This document shows positions 6,159 to 10,959 of a stretch of DNA of 10,959 nt, one piece after another. The notes under the pieces are model-generated. The model did not search any database. It had not been told where the DNA came from and worked only from the letters and a program-made list of their open reading frames with translations. Both the position numbers and the translations under genes were made by a program. Each line of letters starts with the position of its first letter. Position 1 is the stretch's first letter. Source of the DNA: CALFCX01 sp964603025 (GTDB lineage: Bacteria > Margulisbacteria > WOR-1 > JAKLHX01); NCBI GenBank assembly GCA_964603025.1, contig CAZRTO010000045.1:1-10959 (forward strand), in the 5' to 3' direction.

Positions 6159-7631
6159 ATGAAGAAGTATATATTAGCAATAGATCAGGGCACTACCGGC
6201 AGCCGTGCGATCGTTTACGACAAAAACGGGAATAAAATAGCCAGTTCATACCACGAATTTCCACAATATTTCCCGAAACCGGGCTGGGTGGAACATGATC
6301 CGGAAGAGATTTGGGACAGCGTAAATAAGTCGATACAAAAAGTACTCCAGAAGGTGGATCCTGGGCGCATTGCCGCGATCGGCATAACCAACCAGCGCGA
6401 AACAACCGTTCTTTGGGACAAGAACACCGGCAAGCCGCTCCACAACGCGATAGTCTGGCAGTGCAGGCGTACCGCGGGCAGATGCGATCAGATCAAGAAA
6501 AACAAGAAATTAACAGCGTATATCAAGCGTACAACGGGACTCCCTGTAGACGCGTATTTTTCAGCGACGAAGATCGAATGGATATTGAAAAGCGCTGAAG
6601 CGCTGAAGGCTGAAGAGCTGAAGTTTGGGACGACAGATTCGTGGGTTTTATGGAAATTGACGGGCGGCAAAGTGCATGCAACTGATTATACGAATGCGTC
6701 AAGAACGATGTTGTTTGATATTAAGAAGAAACAGTGGGATAAGAGATTGTTGAGGTCATTCAGGATATCTGGATCGATCTTGCCTCAGGTCAAAAGATCG
6801 AGCGGGGTGTTTGGAAAGACCGTTAAGATAGGCAGATTGCCGGCGGGCATCCCGATAGCGGGAATTGCCGGCGATCAGCAGGCAGCGCTCTTTGGACAAA
6901 CGTGCTTTAACCCGGGCGAGATAAAGAATACTTATGGGACCGGCTGTTTTATGTTGCTCAACACCGGGAAGAAGTTCATGATATCAAAAGCGGGTCTAAT
7001 AACGACGCTTGCTTGCGACAGTGCAGGCAAACCGATTTACGCGCTTGAAGGCGCGATATTCATTGCCGGAGCCGCCGTACAATGGCTCAGGGACGGTTTG
7101 AAGATAATAAGCAGATCCAGGGAAGCCGACATAATGTCCCTTTCGCTAAAGGATAATGAAGGCGTCTATTTTGTACCTGCGTTCGTCGGTCTGGGAGCCC
7201 CTTACTGGGACCAGAATGCAAGGGGAATAATAACCGGACTCACCAGAGGGACAAAACGCGAGCATCTGGCAAGAGCTGCCAATGAAGCCATGTGCTATCA
7301 GACAAAAGATGTTCTTCTTGCAATGCAGAAGGATTCCGGCATAAAGATCAAGTCGTTAAAAATAGACGGCGGCGCGGCTGCAAGCGATTTTATATGCCAG
7401 TTCCAGGCGGATATCCTGGGTATAAGCGTTGTGCGGCCGAAAGTGATCGAGACCACATCGCTCGGCGCCGCCTATCTTGCCGGGCTTGCCGTGGGATTGT
7501 GGAAGAGCGCCGCTCAGATAAGGAAATGTTGGCGCAAGGACAGGGTGTTTGCTGCCAAGATGGATGCTCGAATATCCGGCAAGAGATATGAGGGATGGAT
7601 CGATTCCGTAAAAAGAACCCTTTCTAAATGA
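6159..7631 (+). CDS. glpK: Glycerol kinase
   Basis: The protein has 490 residues, close to the usual 500, and phosphorylates glycerol with ATP to sn-glycerol-3-phosphate in the cytoplasm. It is a FGGY-family enzyme. The N-terminal phosphate loop is DQGTTGSR (9-16), and glycerol contacts R80-E81 (NQRETT), Y133 (VDAYFSATK) and D239-Q240 (AGDQQ) are all present. YFSATKIEWI and GGAAASDFICQFQADILG cover the two FGGY signatures. The activating histidine loop of Gram-positive PTS-regulated kinases is missing, so that control is unlikely. ATG 6159 is chosen because it gives the standard MKKYILAIDQG start; an in-frame ATG at 6108 would only translate the repeat. No Shine-Dalgarno is visible before it. 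Its TGA overlaps the next ATG (ATGA), indicating coupled translation with the dehydrogenase. The call is very secure. Confidence 0.97.
   Translation: MKKYILAIDQGTTGSRAIVYDKNGNKIASSYHEFPQYFPKPGWVEHDPEEIWDSVNKSIQKVLQKVDPGRIAAIGITNQRETTVLWDKNTGKPLHNAIVWQCRRTAGRCDQIKKNKKLTAYIKRTTGLPVDAYFSATKIEWILKSAEALKAEELKFGTTDSWVLWKLTGGKVHATDYTNASRTMLFDIKKKQWDKRLLRSFRISGSILPQVKRSSGVFGKTVKIGRLPAGIPIAGIAGDQQAALFGQTCFNPGEIKNTYGTGCFMLLNTGKKFMISKAGLITTLACDSAGKPIYALEGAIFIAGAAVQWLRDGLKIISRSREADIMSLSLKDNEGVYFVPAFVGLGAPYWDQNARGIITGLTRGTKREHLARAANEAMCYQTKDVLLAMQKDSGIKIKSLKIDGGAAASDFICQFQADILGISVVRPKVIETTSLGAAYLAGLAVGLWKSAAQIRKCWRKDRVFAAKMDARISGKRYEGWIDSVKRTLSK
6591..6623 (+). repeat. Short imperfect tandem repeat inside glpK
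   Basis: The 8-base unit AGCGCTGA occurs twice in tandem, followed by two variants (AGGCTGA, AGAGCTGA). It encodes the Ala/Glu/Lys/Leu-rich segment at glpK residues 145-155. It keeps the frame and lies at a surface-like helix between conserved motifs, so it looks like a local slippage expansion without functional harm. Confidence 0.55.
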
Positions 7632-9058
7632 ACAGATCTTACGACGTTTTGATCATCGGTGGCGGAGTAGTAGGCACGGCTGTTGCCCGCGAGCTGTCCA
7701 GGTATCACCTCAGAATAGCGCTTCTTGAGAAAGAAACAGAGCTCGCCTTTGGCGTTTCAAAATCCAACAGCGGGATCGTTCATCCCGGCACCCAGAATCC
7801 TTCAAAATCATTAAAAGGCAAATTATGCGTGCAGGGCAACCGCCTGATTAAAAAGATGTCGAAAGAGCTCGGTGTCGATTATAAGGAGGTAGGGGAGCTG
7901 ATCGTTATTTTTGACGATGCGGACATGACCCGGCTTCTTGAAATAAAGTCAGAGGCTGAAAAACTGGGCGTTAAAGGGATAAAGATCGTCGATACTGAGT
8001 GGCTTAAAAAGAACGAGCCCAACCTGTCGGAGAAAGCGGTATCGGCTCTTTACGCACCAACAGCAGGTATCATCAGCCCATACCGCTGGGCATATGATCT
8101 GGCCGAGAATGCAGCGGCGAACGGGGTGGAGATATATACAGGTACCAGGGTGGTAGGGATTGANNNNNNNNNNNNNNNNNNNNNNNNNNNNNNNNNNNNN
8201 NNNNNNNNNNNNNNNNNNNNNNNNNNNNNNNNNNNNNNNNNNNNNNNNNNNNNNNNNNNNNNNGGCGAAGAATTCCTTCTGGACAAAAAGAAGGAACATC
8301 TGTCCAATCATTTATTATTCCCGCTGCCTTCAAAGACCTCTAAGGGCGTTCTTGTCATAAAAACCTCCGACGGCAACCCCATGATAGGGCCCACGGCCGA
8401 AGATGTTGACGACAAGAATGATCTTTCAACAACCCCCGAAGGTCTTGAGAAAGTCCTGAGCGGCGTAAGGAAGATGATCCCGTCCATAGATGAAGGTGAT
8501 GTTATCGCTTATTTTGCGGGGCTTAGGCCGGTAGCTGGTGATGATTTCATAATAAGGCATGAGGATAAGGCCCCCGGGTTCATAAATGTGGCCGGTATCC
8601 AGTCCCCGGGGCTTACCGCTTCTCCGGCGATCGCGCTGATGGTGGCGGATATATTAAGAAATAACGGTTTGCGCCTCAGAAAGAAGTGGCTTTTCAAAAA
8701 ACACCGACCAAAGACAGTGCATCTGTTTGCCATTCCTTTTTCTAAGACCAAGCAGCTCATCGAAAAAGACAGTTCCTACGGAGATATAGTTTGCAGGTGC
8801 GAAATGGTATCCGCAAAGGAGATAAAAGACGCGGTAAAACGCGGAGCCAAAACGCTTGACGGCATAAAGTTCCGCACGCGCGCGCAGGCGGGGCGCTGCC
8901 ACGGGGGTTTCTGCACGATGCGCATAGCAAAGATCATGGCGCAGGAGATGGGCGTCCCTCTGACGGAAGTGACAAAACGGGGCAAAGGGTCGGAGATAAT
9001 ATTGGGGGAGAGGAATATGGAGGGGCGGGTTTTGAACCCGCCCGTACGTGATTTATGA
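7628..9058 (+). CDS. glpA: GlpA-like FAD-dependent glycerol-3-phosphate dehydrogenase with BFD-like [2Fe-2S] domain (internal assembly gap)
   Basis: This is an FAD oxidoreductase of the DAO family, expected to oxidise sn-glycerol-3-phosphate to dihydroxyacetone phosphate. The dinucleotide-binding motif IIGGGVVG lies at residues 9-16, followed by SKSNSGIVHPGTQN (47-60), typical of the GlpA/LhgO-like group. A KTSDGNPMIGPTA segment and AGLRPVAGDDFII follow the gap. The C-terminal domain has C389-x-C391 and C424-x4-C429 (GRCHGGFC), a BFD-like [2Fe-2S] pattern; numbering counts the gap as 100 nt. The 100-N gap removes the middle of the FAD domain, but the frame agrees on both sides. The final residues (EGRVLNPPVR) are encoded by palindromic repeat copy 2. 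The start overlaps the glpK stop and the stop overlaps the next start, both as ATGA. A related substrate such as 2-hydroxyglutarate is less likely beside glpK. Confidence 0.9.
   Translation: MNRSYDVLIIGGGVVGTAVARELSRYHLRIALLEKETELAFGVSKSNSGIVHPGTQNPSKSLKGKLCVQGNRLIKKMSKELGVDYKEVGELIVIFDDADMTRLLEIKSEAEKLGVKGIKIVDTEWLKKNEPNLSEKAVSALYAPTAGIISPYRWAYDLAENAAANGVEIYTGTRVVGIXXXXXXXXXXXXXXXXXXXXXXXXXXXXXXXXXXGEEFLLDKKKEHLSNHLLFPLPSKTSKGVLVIKTSDGNPMIGPTAEDVDDKNDLSTTPEGLEKVLSGVRKMIPSIDEGDVIAYFAGLRPVAGDDFIIRHEDKAPGFINVAGIQSPGLTASPAIALMVADILRNNGLRLRKKWLFKKHRPKTVHLFAIPFSKTKQLIEKDSSYGDIVCRCEMVSAKEIKDAVKRGAKTLDGIKFRTRAQAGRCHGGFCTMRIAKIMAQEMGVPLTEVTKRGKGSEIILGERNMEGRVLNPPVRDL
8164..8263. other. Assembly gap of 100 Ns
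   Basis: There are exactly 100 unknown bases inside the dehydrogenase gene. One hundred is a common placeholder length, so the true size is unknown. By recall of related proteins, about 47 residues would separate the flanking motifs, against 33-34 allowed here, so the real gap may be nearer 140 bases. Confidence 0.98.
9019..9047. repeat. 29-bp palindromic repeat, copy 2
   Basis: This copy matches 27 of 29 positions of the copy at 6117-6145. The stem is GGGCGGGTT (9023-9031) with AACCCGCCC (9035-9043). It is read in the same reading phase as copy 1 (Glu-Gly-Arg-Val), but the two central changes remove the stop codon, so translation continues through the second arm and ends at TGA 9056-9058. 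Confidence 0.85.
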
Positions 9059-10107
9059 TAATTCGTGATCTTGTCATAATCGGAGGCGGTCCGGCGGGGA
9101 TTGCCGCTGCGGTGTCTGCCTATGAAAGCGGCGTGAAGGATATCCTTATCCTGGAGCGGGACCAGTATCTTGGCGGGATACTCAATCAGTGCATACACAC
9201 CGGATTCGGCCTGGAACATTACAAGGAGCTTTTGACAGGGCCGGAGTACGCACAAAGAGCTATAGAGGATGTTAAAAGGCTTCCTATAGAGATAAGTCTT
9301 AGATCGTTCGTTGTCAGTCTCAATAAAGAAAAAGAGATCACATATCTCAAGCCAGGGCACCTTGAACACATAAAAGCCAAAGCTGTCATCATGGCTACGG
9401 GCTGCCGGGAGCGCACCCGTGAGATGGCGCATATCCCTGGCACAAGGCCCGCCGGCATATATCCCGCAGGGCTTGCTCAGAAGATGATAAACATTGAAGG
9501 ACTACTTCCTGGACGGGAAGTCGTTGTTGTCGGGTCGGGTGACATAGGCCTTATAATGGCAAGGCGCTTTACTTTGGAAGGCGCAAAAGTCAAAGCGGTC
9601 ATCGAGCTGAGCGACGTGTCTAAAGGATTGACCAGGAATATGGTGCAGTGCATCGAAGATTTTGATATCCCGGTTTATTTCAGGCATAAAATATCGCGCA
9701 TTCACGGCCGGGACAGGGTGGAGAAAGTGGATATTATAAAAGTCGACGATTCTTTGAAGGAGCTTCCGGGAACAGAGTTCAGCATAGATTGCGATACTAT
9801 ACTTATGTCGATCGGGCTGATCCCGGAGAACGAATTGATAGAGGCTGCCGGTGCTCTCATCGACAAGAAGACCAATTCCCCTGTTTCCGACGGGTTGAAC
9901 AAGACCACTATTTCCGGAGTCTTTGCCTGCGGTAATTGCTTTAAGGTCTACGACATAGTAGATTCGGTGACAAAAGACAGTATTTTAGCCGGAAAAATGG
10001 CGGGGGAATACCTCACCCCGGCCTTCGGCCACCCCTCTCCACGAAGTGGAGAGGGGAAAGCCCGATGCAAATCGGGCAGGGGTGAGGCGGAGGAGCTACA
10101 TGATTAA
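9055..10107 (+). CDS. FAD/NAD-dependent oxidoreductase, second subunit of the glycerol-3-phosphate dehydrogenase module
   Basis: The protein has 350 residues, of which about 320 are native. The FAD site is GGGPAG (10-15), the NAD-type site is GSGDIG (160-165), ATGCRER lies at 114-120 and ACGNC at 291-295. GGILNQCIHTGFG (40-52) is strongly typical of the oxidoreductase that accompanies GlpA-like proteins and DUF1667 in anaerobes such as clostridia and Thermotoga. It probably passes electrons between the dehydrogenase and NAD or an iron-sulfur acceptor. Its ATG overlaps the previous TGA, and its own end overlaps the next gene by 8 bp. From about residue 320 the sequence is encoded by a palindromic repeat (HPSPRSGEG and so on) and is not family-like. 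Relatives I recall are longer, so a native C-terminal extension may be missing. The oxidoreductase call is secure and the exact electron acceptor is not known. Confidence 0.9.
   Translation: MIIRDLVIIGGGPAGIAAAVSAYESGVKDILILERDQYLGGILNQCIHTGFGLEHYKELLTGPEYAQRAIEDVKRLPIEISLRSFVVSLNKEKEITYLKPGHLEHIKAKAVIMATGCRERTREMAHIPGTRPAGIYPAGLAQKMINIEGLLPGREVVVVGSGDIGLIMARRFTLEGAKVKAVIELSDVSKGLTRNMVQCIEDFDIPVYFRHKISRIHGRDRVEKVDIIKVDDSLKELPGTEFSIDCDTILMSIGLIPENELIEAAGALIDKKTNSPVSDGLNKTTISGVFACGNCFKVYDIVDSVTKDSILAGKMAGEYLTPAFGHPSPRSGEGKARCKSGRGEAEELHD
10011..10087. repeat. 77-bp cloverleaf palindromic repeat
   Basis: An outer stem CCTCACCCC (10011-10019) pairs perfectly with GGGGTGAGG (10079-10087). Inside are three hairpins: GGCC/GGCC with loop TTC (10020-10030), an 11-bp stem CCCCTCTCCAC/GTGGAGAGGGG with loop GAA (10032-10056), and GCCCGAT/ATCGGGC with loop GCAA (10060-10077). 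Only five bases outside the loops are unpaired. The element lies wholly inside the 3' end of the oxidoreductase gene and is translated as its tail. It resembles repetitive palindromic elements of bacterial chromosomes. Confidence 0.88.
10089..10095 (+). promoter_or_regulatory. Strong ribosome binding site for the DUF1667 gene
   Basis: GGAGGAG lies 4 bases before ATG 10100 and is the only strong Shine-Dalgarno site in the window next to a chosen start. It decides the start: the longer frame from ATG 10046 would begin inside the cloverleaf repeat. It begins two bases after the outer stem of that repeat, which may expose it or compete with it. Confidence 0.75.
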
Positions 10108-10456
10108 ATCTCTGACCTGTATCGAATGCCCAAAGGGCTGCAGAATAAACGTTGATCTGGACGGTGAAAAGATCAATTCGATCACGGGATTTCAATGCAA
10201 AAAAGGCGAAGCGTACGCCAAAGAAGAGGTCCTTGACCCAAAACGCATACTCACGTCTTCAGTCCTTACAGAGGGGCTGGAACTAAAAATGATCCCTGTT
10301 AGAACAAGCAAGCCCATCCCCAAATCAAAGCTTATGGAAGCTATGGAAGAGGTCAAAAAAATAAGATTAACGCACCCGGTCAAAGCGGGGGATGCGGTCA
10401 TAAAAGACTTTGTTGTGCCGGGCATCGATCTGCTGACTACCAGGGGGACGGTCTAG
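10100..10456 (+). CDS. DUF1667 family small iron-sulfur-type protein
   Basis: The protein has 118 residues. The N-terminus carries C7-x2-C10-x3-C14 (CIECPKGC) and C33 (FQCKKGEAYA), a four-cysteine pattern like the [4Fe-4S] site of molybdopterin oxidoreductases. The rest (PKRILTSSV, MIPVRTSKPIPK) matches the DUF1667 family. This family commonly sits beside GlpA-like and FAD/NAD oxidoreductase genes in glycerol operons of anaerobes, so it is probably the electron-transfer partner, comparable in role to a third dehydrogenase subunit. No membrane segment is seen, unlike E. coli GlpC. It starts at ATG 10100 with a strong ribosome binding site and overlaps the preceding gene by 8 bp. The family call is good; metal binding and electron transfer are inferred from the cysteines and context. 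Confidence 0.9.
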   Translation: MIKSLTCIECPKGCRINVDLDGEKINSITGFQCKKGEAYAKEEVLDPKRILTSSVLTEGLELKMIPVRTSKPIPKSKLMEAMEEVKKIRLTHPVKAGDAVIKDFVVPGIDLLTTRGTV

Positions 10457-10491
10457 CGCCCCGTTGTGAAATCCCGCGACAGAGTGGCCGA

Positions 10492-10497
10492 TATAAT
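10492..10497 (+). promoter_or_regulatory. -10 box (TATAAT) upstream of the last open frame
   Basis: A perfect TATAAT lies in the 44-bp gap after the DUF1667 gene, three bases before ATG 10501. The predicted transcript start is near 10504, slightly inside the frame, so either the start position varies by a few bases or translation begins downstream. No clear -35 lies at normal spacing. Confidence 0.4.
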
Positions 10498-10500
10498 CAT

Positions 10501-10959
10501 ATGACAACCCAGCGTCTCGGAGGAACAATAAAGCCAACTCCGGCTTTTACGCGTTCATGCGGATTGTGGAGGTTCGCAGACAATGATTTGAACGGCAGAT
10601 TAAAGGCTTTGAATGGCATTGCCGAAAAGAGAGATCTATTGGCCGGGCATTTCAAAGCGTTGGATATGGGATCGGCCAATGACATGGCAGTCCATTGTCT
10701 GGAACAAATGTCGGCTCGCAAAAGTCAACAGTTAAAAGAGCTGACCGCAGAGACGCTGCCCGACATCATGGATGATGTGCATGCCGATAATCATGGCAGG
10801 GTCAAAGGTCTTCCGTTCATTTTTGCCGCAGGCAGGATCTATGCTGCGTCGGAGGACACTTCTCTTGACCGGCTGATAGGCCTTGCTTTCCGTTTGAACG
10901 CTTATGATGACAGGATCTTTCCGGGCATTCTGCAATTCGTTCCGGTTGAAAGCGACCCC
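10501..10959 (+). CDS. Unrecognised protein, 3'-partial
   Basis: An open frame of 153 codons from ATG 10501 runs without a stop to the right edge, so the gene is cut by the window. I do not recognise the product. It begins MTTQRLGGTIKPTPAFTRSC, shows no signal peptide, and contains charged helical stretches and a hydrophobic segment (GLPFIFAAGRIYA, about residues 102-114) too short and polar to be a convincing membrane span. Codon choice looks like that of its neighbours. It is separated from the glycerol genes by 44 bp with its own candidate -10 box, so it probably starts another transcription unit. The start is uncertain because the -10 box lies only 3 bases upstream. Confidence 0.65.
   Translation, partial: MTTQRLGGTIKPTPAFTRSCGLWRFADNDLNGRLKALNGIAEKRDLLAGHFKALDMGSANDMAVHCLEQMSARKSQQLKELTAETLPDIMDDVHADNHGRVKGLPFIFAAGRIYAASEDTSLDRLIGLAFRLNAYDDRIFPGILQFVPVESDP

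Noticed and set aside
5653..6180. Minus-strand open frame of 175 codons
   Set aside because: It is antisense to the catalytic part of the alpha/beta hydrolase and crosses the palindromic repeat. It is a shadow of strong codon bias on the other strand.
8776..9432. Minus-strand open frame of 218 codons
   Set aside because: It lies opposite the conserved iron-sulfur domain of the GlpA-like gene and the FAD domain of the next gene. Its translation has no recognisable motif, and every secure gene is on the + strand.
10011..10087. Cloverleaf as a tRNA gene
   Set aside because: It has no T-loop or D-loop consensus bases, the stems are nearly pure palindromes with 3-4 base loops, and it lies inside a coding frame.
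6117..10087. CRISPR array
   Set aside because: There are only two copies of the 29-bp element, 2.9 kb apart, at gene ends, with no spacers between them.

Overview
The window is a bacterial, gene-dense, single-strand region: every credible gene lies on the + strand and intergenic gaps are short. GC looks moderate (about half). It is a draft assembly or metagenome-derived sequence, because a 100-N scaffold gap (8164-8263) sits inside one gene. The lineage cannot be fixed from sequence alone. Several proteins match no family I know, there is an unusual dehydrogenase fusion, strong Shine-Dalgarno sites are scarce, and palindromic repeats run into coding ends. Together these suggest an under-sampled candidate phylum; Omnitrophota is my guess, and it is an inference.

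The left part (1-5285) is accessory in character. An unrecognised protein (14-1054) is open to the left edge. Next comes an 853-residue glutamate dehydrogenase with two internal insertions and a C-terminal domain resembling uridine kinases but with a damaged P-loop (1118-3679). It is followed by an exported CX5R tyrosine/dual-specificity phosphatase (3703-4311) and a helical protein built on four tandem 32-residue repeats (4353-5285).

The right part (5323-10456) is a coherent glycerol module: a monoacylglycerol-lipase-like alpha/beta hydrolase, glycerol kinase, a GlpA-like FAD dehydrogenase with a C-terminal [2Fe-2S] domain, a second FAD/NAD oxidoreductase, and a small four-cysteine DUF1667 protein. 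The inferred flow is acylglycerol to glycerol, to sn-glycerol-3-phosphate, to dihydroxyacetone phosphate, with electrons passed through FAD and iron-sulfur centres. An unrecognised open frame (10501-10959) runs off the right edge.

Two patterns cut across the genes. First, canonical -10 boxes (TATAAT) sit directly upstream of starts. At 3703 and 5323 the predicted transcription start falls exactly on the GTG or ATG, implying leaderless mRNAs. Second, three palindromic elements (two copies of a 29-bp repeat and one 77-bp cloverleaf-forming repeat) occur only in the glycerol half, each at a gene's 3' end, where it is translated as the protein's C-terminal tail.
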